The translations under genes were made by a program, and so were the position numbers. 64,000 nucleotides of DNA from Citricoccus sp. K5 (GTDB lineage: Bacteria; Actinomycetota; Actinomycetes; Actinomycetales; Micrococcaceae), in assembly GCF_902506195.1 (NCBI RefSeq), contig NZ_LR732817.1:1892985-1956984 (forward strand), given 5' to 3'. Position 1 is the stretch's first letter. Each line of letters begins with the position of its first letter. Of the stretch, positions 17,242 through 25,267 are shown in pieces. Under the pieces are notes generated by a model that was given only the letters and a program-made list of their open reading frames with translations, did no database searches and had not been told where the DNA came from.

Positions 17242-18816
17242 GTGGCCCACTACCATCTGGATCTCGCCCGTTCCGCCGCCCAGACCGAGCTGGCCAGCCG
17301 TTTAGCCGCTCTGCGGGAGGAGTTCTCGCTGCCCGCCGCTTTTCCACCAGAGGTGCTGGCGGAGGCAGAGCAGGCCGCGGCGAACGCCGCGGACCGCCTT
17401 CCGGTCAACGACCGGACGGACCTGCCGTTGCTCACCATCGATCCTCCGGGATCCACGGACCTGGACCAGGCCGTCCACCTGCAGCGCGGCTCCGGCGGCC
17501 AGGATGACGGATTCACCGTCCACTACGCGATCGCCGACGTTCCGGCGTTCATCACTCCCGGGAGTGCACTGGACGCCGAGACCCTGCGTCGAGGACAGAC
17601 GGTCTACCTGCCGGACGCGCGGATTCCGTTGCACCCGGAGGTCATCAGTGAGGACACCGGCTCCCTGCTGCCCGGCGTGGACCGCGGGGCGTACCTGTGG
17701 ACGTTCGGCCTGGACCGAACCGGTGCCGTGGTCTCCACCTCCGTGGAACGTGCTCGGGTGCGGAGCCGGGAACAGCTCACGTACCAGGAGGCACAGCATC
17801 GGATCGACTCCGGTGGCGATCCCGGCTCCACGCTCGCCCTGCTCAAGGAGGTCGGACTCCTGCGTGCCCGGCTGGAGACCGACCGCGGCGGAGCGAGCCT
17901 GCGTCTGCCGGAGCAGGAGATCACGGCCACGGATCACGGCTACGAGGTCCTCACCGCGCCTCCGTTGGACGTGGAGGACTGGAATGCGCAGATCTCACTG
18001 ATGACCGGTATCGCCGCGGCGCACATCATGCTCGAGGGCGGCGTGGGCATCCTGCGCACCATGCCGCCGGCAGACCCGGAGGCGGAGTCGACGTTCCGGG
18101 CCCGGACACAGGCCCTCGGACATCCGTGGCCACAGGACCAGCCGTACGGTGAATATCTGCGGGACCTGGACATCACCCGACCGCAGGAGTTGGCCATCAT
18201 GCACGCGGCCACCTCCTTGTTCCGGGGCGCCGGATACACCGCCTTCGATGGCGACACGCCCGATGTGAGCGTCCAGTCAGCGATCGCGTCCCCCTACGCC
18301 CACACCACCGCGCCCCTGCGGCGGCTGGTGGACCGGTTTGTCCTGGCCACCTGCCTGGCCCTGGAGAACGGCGAGGAGGTGCCCCAGAGTGTCCGCGGCC
18401 TGCTGCCGAGCCTGCCCGCGGCCATGAAGGACTCCTCGCTCATGGCGTCCCGAGCCACCAATGCCGCACGGGACCTGGTCGAGGCGGCGTCCCTGCAGGG
18501 GATGGAGGGCCAGGAGTTCAGCGCCGTGGTCATCTCCGCGCCAAGCTCCGAACAGGCCGCGAAGGCTCGCCGCGAGGGGCGCGAGCCCTGGGGCGAGATC
18601 CAGGTGGAACAGCCCCCGGTCCTGGCCCGCTTCGAGGGCCATGCCGAGGCCGGGCAGCGCATCCGGGCGGTGCTCGTCACCGCGGCCATGGCCACCCGTA
18701 CCGTGCTGTTCCGCGTGGTCGGCCAGACTCCCCCGCCCCGGCCCGCGGAGGTCCCGGGAGGGGCCCTCGCACCGGAAGATCACACGGACCCGGTAGACTG
18801 GCCCCATCAAGGATGA
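17242..18816 (+). CDS. RNB-domain ribonuclease (RNase II/R family, actinobacterial type)
   Basis: 524 residues from GTG 17242. The RNB catalytic core runs from about residue 55 to 400: TIDPPGSTDLDQAVHL, HYAIADVPAFI, LPDARIPLHPEVISE, and APLRRLVDRFV near 355. RNase II uses a D-x5-D-x-D-D cluster. Here D67, D73 and D75 are present, but the fourth position is Gln76. There are no N-terminal cold-shock domains. The C-terminal part is beta-rich and may replace the S1 domain. It probably degrades RNA 3' to 5' in the cytoplasm, with activity to be judged against the altered cluster. Its 3' end carries the promoter for the helicase. Confidence 0.88.
   Translation: MAHYHLDLARSAAQTELASRLAALREEFSLPAAFPPEVLAEAEQAAANAADRLPVNDRTDLPLLTIDPPGSTDLDQAVHLQRGSGGQDDGFTVHYAIADVPAFITPGSALDAETLRRGQTVYLPDARIPLHPEVISEDTGSLLPGVDRGAYLWTFGLDRTGAVVSTSVERARVRSREQLTYQEAQHRIDSGGDPGSTLALLKEVGLLRARLETDRGGASLRLPEQEITATDHGYEVLTAPPLDVEDWNAQISLMTGIAAAHIMLEGGVGILRTMPPADPEAESTFRARTQALGHPWPQDQPYGEYLRDLDITRPQELAIMHAATSLFRGAGYTAFDGDTPDVSVQSAIASPYAHTTAPLRRLVDRFVLATCLALENGEEVPQSVRGLLPSLPAAMKDSSLMASRATNAARDLVEAASLQGMEGQEFSAVVISAPSSEQAAKARREGREPWGEIQVEQPPVLARFEGHAEAGQRIRAVLVTAAMATRTVLFRVVGQTPPPRPAEVPGGALAPEDHTDPVDWPHQG
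18794..18799 (+). promoter_or_regulatory. -10 element (TAGACT) for the helicase, inside the RNB gene end
   Basis: The sequence CCCGGTAGACTGG shares CCGGTAGACTGG with the tetR promoter at 16101-16117. Transcription from here would give a leader of about 260 nt before the helicase. Confidence 0.45.
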
Positions 18817-19065
18817 CCGATCGCATTGTTCATCTGCGTTCACCCTCGTGATTTGACTCTCCGGATCCGGCACGCGCCCCTGAAGGGCCAGCCCGAATCC
18901 AGGGCCCATCCCCTCGATGCCGGCCTTGCACCTCCCGCGATCGGCTCCACCATGGACGCACGGCGTCCGGCCGATCCGCGCCGCCCCGCAGCTAGCCGAG
19001 CTAGCCGGAGCCAGGCGCCGGAGTGCACTGGAACCAGTGCCATCGCGCCGAGCTGCCCTGCCTGA
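18806..19065 (+). promoter_or_regulatory. Long structured 5' leader of the DEAD-box helicase gene
   Basis: About 250 nt separate the RNB stop from the helicase start with no convincing gene. A 79-codon open frame ending directly at the helicase ATG has atypical composition and no ribosome site. The leader contains a perfect hairpin GCACTGG-AA-CCAGTGC (19025-19040) and a tandem AGCTAGCCG repeat near 18990-19007. Long leaders that control expression in the cold or in response to the helicase itself are known for bacterial DEAD-box genes; the role here is inference. Confidence 0.4.
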
Positions 19066-20925
19066 ATGACGGGACCGAATTTCCCCATGACTCCTGAACA
19101 GAAGATCGCCGCGGACAACGACATCGACACCGAGGACCTGGCCACCTCCGAGATCGAGACGATCGAGGTGGAGGACTCCATCGACATCGCCGAGGCCAAC
19201 GAGCCCGTGGCGGAGAAGACCTTCGCCGACTTCAAGGTCCGCGCGGACATGGTCGAGGCCCTCACCGAGAAGGGCATCACGCATCCCTTCCCCATCCAGG
19301 CCATGACCCTCCCGATCGCCCTGGGCGGGCATGACATCATCGGCCAGGCCAAGACCGGCACGGGCAAGACCCTCGGCTTCGGCCTGCCGGCTTTGCAGCG
19401 CGTGGTGGGCCCGGGCGAGCCCGGCTTCGACCGGCTCGACTCCCCCGGCGCCCCGCAGGCGTTGATCGTGGCACCGACCCGTGAGCTGGCCAACCAGGTC
19501 GCCCAGGACATCACGACCGCCGCCTCCAAGCGTTCCGTACGCATCGCCACCATCTATGGTGGTCGTGCCTACGAGCCCCAGATCGAGGAGCTGCAGCGCG
19601 GGGTCGAGGTCGTCGTCGGCACCCCCGGCCGCCTCATCGACCTGATGCGACAGCGTCACCTGAACCTCAAGCTCGTGAAGATCGTGGTGCTGGACGAGGC
19701 CGACGAGATGCTGGACCTCGGCTTCCTGCCGGATGTGGAGACGTTGCTCTCCGCCGTCCCGGAGGTCCGCCAGACCATGCTCTTCTCGGCCACCATGCCG
19801 GGTCCCGTGGTCGCCATGGCCCGCCGGTACATGACGCAGCCGACCCACATCCGCGCCGCTGACCCCGACGATGAGGGCATCACCAAGAAGGACATCCGCC
19901 AGCTGGTCTACCGCGCTCACCACATGGACAAGGACGAGCTCGTCGCCCGCGTCCTGCGCGCCGAGGGCCGCGGCAAGACCATCATCTTCACCCGCACCAA
20001 GCGCACCGCCGCGCGCGTCTCGGACGAACTGGCCAAGCGCGGCTTCGCCGCCGGCGCCATCCACGGGGATCTCGGCCAGGGTGCGCGCGAGCAAGCCCTG
20101 CGTGCCTTCCGTGGGGACAAGGTGGACGTGCTGGTGGCCACCGACGTGGCCGCCCGCGGCATCGACGTGGACGATGTCACCCATGTGATCAACTTCCAGT
20201 GCCCCGAGGACGAGAAGACCTACCTGCACCGCGTGGGCCGCACCGGCCGCGCCGGCAACAAGGGCACCGCCGTGACCTTGGTGGACTGGGAGGACATGCC
20301 GCGCTGGGGTCTGATCAACAAGGCCCTCGGACTGGACGTCCCCGAGCCGCCGGAGACCTATTCCTCCTCGAAGCACTTCTTCGAGGACCTGAACATCCCG
20401 AAGGGCTCCAAGGGCCGCCTGCCCCGGGATCAACGCACCAAGTCGGGCCTGGAGAGCGAGACTCTCGAGGACCTCGGCGGTCCGGGAGCGAAGTCGGACA
20501 CCCGAGGCGACCGTGGCGGCCGGGGCCGTGGTGACCGCGAGGGCGGGCGCGACGGCGGCCGGTCCGGGCGCGGTGGACGCGGCGGCCGTGATGGCGGTCG
20601 CGAGGGCGGCCGTGATGGCAGCGGAGGACGCGGACGCTCCGGCGAGGGCCGGGAACGTTCCGGTGAGAGCCGCGGTGACCGCGGCCCTCGGGCCGGCGAT
20701 CAGCGTGACGACCGCGCCCCGCGCGAGGGCGACTCGGGTGAGACGCGCTCCCCGGGTACGGGCCGGCGTCGTGGTACCGCAGACGCTTCCGGCGCGGCCT
20801 CCGAGGGTGGCGTCACGCGCAGCCGCTCGCGGAGCCGGTCCCGCACGCGCCGCAAGAACGGCAACGTGGTGCAGGGCGGCGCGGGTGGCGAGGCCACCGG
20901 CGGTCAGGCCCCCTCCGGCGAGTGA
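19066..20925 (+). CDS. DEAD-box ATP-dependent RNA helicase with RGG- and RS-rich tail
   Basis: 619 residues from ATG 19066 (a second ATG at 19087 is possible). All core motifs are present: Q motif HPFPIQAMT (73-81), motif I AKTGTGKT (95-102), APTRELA, TPGRL (186-190), DEAD 210-213, SAT, ARGIDVD and HRVGRTGRAG. The core ends near residue 430. The remaining 190 residues are disordered, first RGG/RDGGR repeats, then an RSRSRSRSRTRRKNG stretch. Such tails bind RNA and can drive condensation. It is probably the RhlE/CsdA-type cold-stress and ribosome-assembly helicase of actinobacteria. The neighbourhood with TetR and DUF3107 matches mycobacterial rhlE. Confidence 0.93.
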   Translation: MTGPNFPMTPEQKIAADNDIDTEDLATSEIETIEVEDSIDIAEANEPVAEKTFADFKVRADMVEALTEKGITHPFPIQAMTLPIALGGHDIIGQAKTGTGKTLGFGLPALQRVVGPGEPGFDRLDSPGAPQALIVAPTRELANQVAQDITTAASKRSVRIATIYGGRAYEPQIEELQRGVEVVVGTPGRLIDLMRQRHLNLKLVKIVVLDEADEMLDLGFLPDVETLLSAVPEVRQTMLFSATMPGPVVAMARRYMTQPTHIRAADPDDEGITKKDIRQLVYRAHHMDKDELVARVLRAEGRGKTIIFTRTKRTAARVSDELAKRGFAAGAIHGDLGQGAREQALRAFRGDKVDVLVATDVAARGIDVDDVTHVINFQCPEDEKTYLHRVGRTGRAGNKGTAVTLVDWEDMPRWGLINKALGLDVPEPPETYSSSKHFFEDLNIPKGSKGRLPRDQRTKSGLESETLEDLGGPGAKSDTRGDRGGRGRGDREGGRDGGRSGRGGRGGRDGGREGGRDGSGGRGRSGEGRERSGESRGDRGPRAGDQRDDRAPREGDSGETRSPGTGRRRGTADASGAASEGGVTRSRSRSRSRTRRKNGNVVQGGAGGEATGGQAPSGE

Positions 20926-20973
20926 CCGGCACTCGACCGTGCATGTGTCCCCGTACGTTGTCACCACAGCACC

Positions 20974-21843
20974 GTGGCCGGCCACGGCACGGTGACCGCT
21001 GTGGATGAGTTCCGGCCGGACGGCCCCAACCTGGTGGTGGGGGCGGAGAACCTCGAGTTCCTGCCCTCACTGCCGGACGGGGCCTTCACACTGGTCTACC
21101 TGGATCCCCCGTTCAACACGGGGCGGACCCAACGGCGCCAGCAAATGTGGATGGTCCGTGCCGCCGCGGAGGAATCGGACCGGGTCGGCTTCGGCGGGCA
21201 GAGCTACAGGACCATCAAGGGTGCCCTGGCCTCCTACGATGACGCCTTCGCCGACTACTGGGAGTTCCTCGAGCCCCGGTTGCGAGAGGCCTGGCGGCTC
21301 CTGGCCGATGACGGCACCCTCTACCTGCACCTGGACTACCGGGAGGTGCACTACGCCAAGGTCATGCTGGACGCGATCTTCGGCCGGGACTGCTTCCTCA
21401 ACGAGATCATCTGGGCCTACGACTTCGGCGGCCGGTCCAAGCGGAGGTGGCCGAGCAAGCACGACACGATCCTGGTCTACGTCAAGGATCCCGACGGCTA
21501 CTGGTTCGACTCCGAGGAGGTCGATCGGGAGCCGTACATGGCACCCGGGCTCGTGACCCCGGAGAAGGTCGCCCGCGGCAAACTGCCCACCGACGTCTGG
21601 TGGCACACGATCGTCTCGCCCACCGGCAAGGAGAAGACCGGCTATCCGACCCAGAAGCCGCTGGGCCTGCTCAGGCGGATGGTGGCGGCGTCCTCCCGCC
21701 GGGACGACTGGGTACTCGACTTCTTCGCCGGCTCCGGCACGCTCGGGGCCGCCGCGGCCGCACTCCAGCGGCGCTTCGTGCTCGTGGACCAGAACCCCGA
21801 GGCCCTCGAGGTCATGCGCCGCCGGCTGGCCGAACACCTTTGA
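20974..21843 (+). CDS. Orphan DNA methyltransferase (beta-class N6-A or N4-C)
   Basis: 289 residues from GTG 20974; GTGs at 20992 and 21001 are alternatives. Catalytic motif IV DPPF (44-47) precedes the SAM-binding motif I FAGSG (251-255), the order of beta-class amino-methyltransferases. TGYPTQKPLGLLRRMV is the conserved motif X-like helix. The intervening part, including YDFGGRSKRRWPSKHD, would be the target-recognition segment. No restriction endonuclease or Vsr gene is adjacent, so it is a solitary enzyme that may mark the chromosome for regulation or protect against an enzyme encoded elsewhere. The recognition site cannot be read from sequence. Modification could instead be of RNA, as it follows an RNA helicase, but the DPPF/FAGSG pairing favours DNA. 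Confidence 0.88.
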   Translation: MAGHGTVTAVDEFRPDGPNLVVGAENLEFLPSLPDGAFTLVYLDPPFNTGRTQRRQQMWMVRAAAEESDRVGFGGQSYRTIKGALASYDDAFADYWEFLEPRLREAWRLLADDGTLYLHLDYREVHYAKVMLDAIFGRDCFLNEIIWAYDFGGRSKRRWPSKHDTILVYVKDPDGYWFDSEEVDREPYMAPGLVTPEKVARGKLPTDVWWHTIVSPTGKEKTGYPTQKPLGLLRRMVAASSRRDDWVLDFFAGSGTLGAAAAALQRRFVLVDQNPEALEVMRRRLAEHL

Positions 21844-21870
21844 ACACCGTGCGCCTGTCAGAATGGCGTG

Positions 21871-22695
21871 ATGGCCGATCCTGACGCGTTCCACCCCACC
21901 CGCCGGAACCTCCAGCTGAGTGTGAGCGGCGAGCGGGCCCGGATCCTCCCTGACGAGCACGACGACGGCTGGGTGCTGGAGATCGGCGGGGCGCTCCAGT
22001 CCCATGTCGACCTGCACGACCCCACCCGGATCCGCTATGAGTACCTGCGCCGGGTGGCCAACGTCCTCGATGCCGGCTGGCCGGGCCACCGGCCCCTCCG
22101 CATCCTCCACCTCGGCGCCGGTGCGCTCACCCTGCCCCGGTATATCCAGCTGACCCATCCCGGCTCCGCCCAGACGGTGGTGGACCTCGACCGCGAGTTG
22201 CCGACGCTGGTCTGCTCCGTCCTGCCCCTGCCGGAGGGGACGGACCTCACGGTGGTCATCGGAGATGCCCGCGCCGAGCTCGCCCGCCTGGAGGGCCCGG
22301 AGTTCGATGCCATCGTCCTGGACATCTACACCGCGGTGGACGCCGCCGTGCATCTCACGGGCAGCGAGTTCTTCGGTGAGCTGCTGAGTCGTCTCACGGA
22401 GTCCGGAGTGCTGCTGGTGAACATCGGGGATGACACGGGCCTGCGGTTCCTGGCCCGGCAGGCCGAGGCCTTGGAGACCGCCGCCGCCAGTGCGGGCCTC
22501 ACCGGGGCCTGGACCCTGGCCGACGCGACGATGCTGGACCGCCTGCAGGCCGGCAACGCGGTCCTGGCGGCCGGCGGCGCTCTCGATCGACAGGACCAGG
22601 CGGACCTTCACACCCGGCTGCTGGCCGCCGGACCGCATCCGGCAGCGGTGCTGGCCCCGGAGCAGACGGCGGCCCTCGCGGCCCGGATCGGCTAG
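21871..22695 (+). CDS. Spermidine-synthase-like methyltransferase-fold protein
   Basis: 274 residues from ATG 21871; CAGAAT lies 6 nt upstream, so the message may be leaderless. The fold is that of polyamine synthases and class I SAM enzymes: LRILHLGAGALTLPRYIQ (motif I), VVDLDRELP (acidic end of strand 2), VIGDARAEL and FDAIVLDIYTA. The N-terminal beta-hairpin domain is short. Many actinobacterial proteins annotated as spermidine synthase lack proven polyamine activity, and the canonical GGGDG is replaced by LGAGA. It follows the DNA methyltransferase but probably has its own start of transcription. Confidence 0.75.
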   Translation: MADPDAFHPTRRNLQLSVSGERARILPDEHDDGWVLEIGGALQSHVDLHDPTRIRYEYLRRVANVLDAGWPGHRPLRILHLGAGALTLPRYIQLTHPGSAQTVVDLDRELPTLVCSVLPLPEGTDLTVVIGDARAELARLEGPEFDAIVLDIYTAVDAAVHLTGSEFFGELLSRLTESGVLLVNIGDDTGLRFLARQAEALETAAASAGLTGAWTLADATMLDRLQAGNAVLAAGGALDRQDQADLHTRLLAAGPHPAAVLAPEQTAALAARIG

Positions 22696-22750
22696 GTCAC
22701 AGGTACAGCAACAGGCTCAGGCACCACCACAGGCAGGGCCACGGCCGATG

Positions 22751-23599
22751 TCACGGCCGGATGACCTCCGTGCCCGTGGCCTGCTCCTCCAGCCGGGCGA
22801 CCACCTCGTCGGGAGTCGTGTTCTCACCGATCCGGTTGGGCTTGCCGGCACCGTGGTAGTCGGAGGAGCCGGTGATGAAGAGATCGTGCTCCAGGGCGAG
22901 GAGCCGCAGGGTGCGCCGGGCCTCGTCCGGGTTGTCCCGGTGGAAGACCTCGACGCCGGCCAGTCCGGCGTCGATCATCTCCCGGAACAGGTCCATGCCG
23001 ATGACGCGGCCGCGCATGGACGCCATGGGATGGGCGAAGACCGGTACACCGCCGGCCTCGAGCACCAGACGGACGGCGTCCACCGGGTCTGGGGCGTAGT
23101 GGCCCACGTAGTAGGGAGAACGCGGGGTGAGGATCGAGGTGAAGGCGGCCGAGCGGTCCCGGATCACACCCGCGGTGACCAGGGCATCGGCGATATGCGG
23201 TCGGCCGATCGTGGCGTCCGGGGTGGCGTGGGCCAGCACCATCTCCCAGGTGATGGGATAGTCCTCCCCCAGCCGCCTGACCATGCGCTGGGCACGCATG
23301 AGCCGGGAGGTCCGGGCCCGTCCGATCTCCTCATTGAGATCGGGTGCCAGCGGGTCGTGCAGGTAGGACAACAGGTGGACGCTGATCCCGGTGTCCGAGA
23401 CGCAGGAGACCTCCATGCCGGGGATGAACGTCAGGCCCAACTCCACGGCCTCGTGGGCGGCCTCGGCCCAGCCGGCGGTGGTGTCATGGTCGGTCAGGGC
23501 CAGGCCGGTGAGACCGGCCCCGGCAGCGGCCCGCACCACATCGGCAGGCGGTTCGGTGCCATCCGAGATGTGGGAGTGCGTGTGCAGGTCGAACGGCAT
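22751..23599 (-). CDS. PHP-domain phosphoesterase
   Basis: 282 residues starting at ATG 23599 (MPFDLHTHSHISDGT); the frame continues upstream without homology. Metal ligands typical of PHP phosphoesterases are present: DLHTHSHISDG (4-14), LTDHDT, PGMEVSC, VPVFAHPM and TGSSDYHG. It resembles the actinobacterial YciV/TrpH-like proteins, which hydrolyse 3',5'-nucleotide bisphosphates or trim RNA 5' ends. A TAGTCT hexamer 7 nt before the ATG and no ribosome site suggest a leaderless message. Divergent from aminopeptidase P. Confidence 0.87.
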   Translation of the reverse strand: MPFDLHTHSHISDGTEPPADVVRAAAGAGLTGLALTDHDTTAGWAEAAHEAVELGLTFIPGMEVSCVSDTGISVHLLSYLHDPLAPDLNEEIGRARTSRLMRAQRMVRRLGEDYPITWEMVLAHATPDATIGRPHIADALVTAGVIRDRSAAFTSILTPRSPYYVGHYAPDPVDAVRLVLEAGGVPVFAHPMASMRGRVIGMDLFREMIDAGLAGVEVFHRDNPDEARRTLRLLALEHDLFITGSSDYHGAGKPNRIGENTTPDEVVARLEEQATGTEVIRP

Positions 23600-23612
23600 G
23601 ACCCCCAGACTA
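23600..23612 (-). promoter_or_regulatory. Leaderless -10 element (TAGTCT) for the PHP gene
   Basis: TAGTCT (23612-23607 on the minus strand) lies 7 nt before ATG 23599. Only 49 bp separate this start from the divergent aminopeptidase start. Confidence 0.45.
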
Positions 23613-23648
23613 GCCAACGGCCCCGGGCTCGCGGGAAAGAATGCGGCG

Positions 23649-25250
23649 ATGAGTGGAATGATGGAAACCATGAACGACGAAACACCCCGGCCCACCGACC
23701 AGACCACGCCCGCCGACCAGGCCGGCGCCGTAGCCGACCAGCCCGTAGAAGACCGTGTGAACAACCGGTCCCAGAAGCCGACCTCGGATGCGTTCAAGCG
23801 GTTCATGGGCTCGAACTGGGCCCCCGCCGAGACCACGCCGGTCCTGCCGGATGCCTCCGCCCCGTTCGCCGCCCGGCGCCGCAAGGCCCTGTCCGAGCAG
23901 TTCGAGGGCGAGCGGCTCGTCATCCCGGCCGGAGCGCTCAAGGTCCGTTCCAATGACACCGACTACCGTTTCCGCGCCCACTCCGCCTTCGCCCACCTGA
24001 CCGGTTTGGGCGTGGACCATGAGCCGGATGCCACCCTCGTCCTGGAGCCGGTGGATCACGGCGCCGGTGACCACGGCGGACACCACGAGGCCACCCTGTA
24101 CTTCCGCCCCATGGCCGGCCGCGACTCCGAGGAGTTCTACTCCAACGCCCGCACCGGTGAGTTCTGGATCGGCACCCGCCCCACCCTCGGCGGGTTGCAG
24201 GCCCGCACCGGGATCCGCACCGCCGACCTGTCCGAACTGGAGGTAGCCGTCACCAAGAACGCCGGCGCCGTGGAGATCGGCGGGGTCCGCATCCGCCTGC
24301 TGCGCGGCTCCGACCTGGACGTCGAGGCACTGGTGGACACCTCCCGCATCAACACCGGGGTGGACCTGGAGTTCTCGGACGGACTGGACGCCCAGCTCAC
24401 GGAGTTCCTCTCGGAGCTGCGCCTGGTCAAGGACGGCTGGGAGGTCGAGGAGCTGCGCGGCTCCGTGGCGGCCACCATCGCCGGCTTCGAGGACATCGTC
24501 CGGGTCCTGCCCGACGCCCGCGGCCATGAACGCGGCGAGAGGATCGTGGAGGGCGCGTTCTTCTCCCGTGCGCGCCTCGAGGGCAACGACCTGGGCTATG
24601 ACACCATCGCCGCGTCCGGCAACAACGCCACCGTGCTGCACTGGATCCGCAACAACGGCGAGGTCCGCTCCGGGGACCTGATCCTCGTGGACGCCGGCGT
24701 GGAGGCGGACTCCCTCTACACGGCCGACATCACCCGCACCCTGCCGGTCGACGGCACGTTCTCGCCGATCCAGCGCACCATCTACCAGGCCGTCCTCGAT
24801 GCCGCCGACGCCGCCTTCGCCGCGGTGAAGCCCGGCCTGAGGTTCCGGGACATCCACACCACCGCCATGCAGGTGCTGGCCGAGCGACTGCACGAGTGGG
24901 GGCTGCTACCGGTCTCCGTGGACGAGGCCCTCTCACCCGAGGGCCAGCAGCACCGCCGGTGGATGCCGCACGGCACCAGCCACCACCTGGGCCTGGACGT
25001 GCACGACTGTGCGCAGGCCAAGCGCGAGCTCTATCTGGACGCCGAGATCGTCCCGGGCATGGTCTTCACGATCGAGCCCGGCCTGTACTTCAAGAATGAG
25101 GACCTGGCGGTGCCGGAGGAGTACCGCGGCATGGGCGTGCGCATCGAGGACGACATCTACGTCACCGACGAGGGCGCCGAGAACCTCTCCGCCGCCCTGC
25201 CGCGCACGCCCGACGACGTCGAGGCATGGATGGCCCGGCTCCTCGGCTGA
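23649..25250 (+). CDS. pepP: Xaa-Pro aminopeptidase (aminopeptidase P, M24B)
   Basis: Removes N-terminal residues preceding proline; a cytoplasmic di-Mn peptidase. ATGs at 23649, 23658, 23661 and 23670 are all possible. I use 23649 (533 residues), which has AAGAAT 6 nt upstream. An N-terminal creatinase-N domain (about 60-250) begins NRSQKPTSDAFKRFMGSNW. The pita-bread domain carries the metal ligands: DAGVEADSLYTADITRT, GTSHHLGLDVHD, VFTIEPGLYF and GVRIEDD. The first 40 residues are a variable acidic/Pro tail. It ends 17 bp from the convergent stress-protein gene. Confidence 0.93.
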   Translation: MSGMMETMNDETPRPTDQTTPADQAGAVADQPVEDRVNNRSQKPTSDAFKRFMGSNWAPAETTPVLPDASAPFAARRRKALSEQFEGERLVIPAGALKVRSNDTDYRFRAHSAFAHLTGLGVDHEPDATLVLEPVDHGAGDHGGHHEATLYFRPMAGRDSEEFYSNARTGEFWIGTRPTLGGLQARTGIRTADLSELEVAVTKNAGAVEIGGVRIRLLRGSDLDVEALVDTSRINTGVDLEFSDGLDAQLTEFLSELRLVKDGWEVEELRGSVAATIAGFEDIVRVLPDARGHERGERIVEGAFFSRARLEGNDLGYDTIAASGNNATVLHWIRNNGEVRSGDLILVDAGVEADSLYTADITRTLPVDGTFSPIQRTIYQAVLDAADAAFAAVKPGLRFRDIHTTAMQVLAERLHEWGLLPVSVDEALSPEGQQHRRWMPHGTSHHLGLDVHDCAQAKRELYLDAEIVPGMVFTIEPGLYFKNEDLAVPEEYRGMGVRIEDDIYVTDEGAENLSAALPRTPDDVEAWMARLLG

Positions 25251-25267
25251 CGGGCCCGCCTGATAGG

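Noticed and set aside
18826-19065. A 79-codon frame ending directly before the helicase ATG
   Set aside because: No ribosome site, Arg/Pro/Ala-rich composition and no family. I treat the region as a 5' leader.
18277-20985. A 902-codon open frame antisense to the RNB nuclease and helicase
   Set aside because: Ala/Gly/His-rich translation with no domain, fully opposite a conserved helicase. It is a codon-structure artefact of very high GC.
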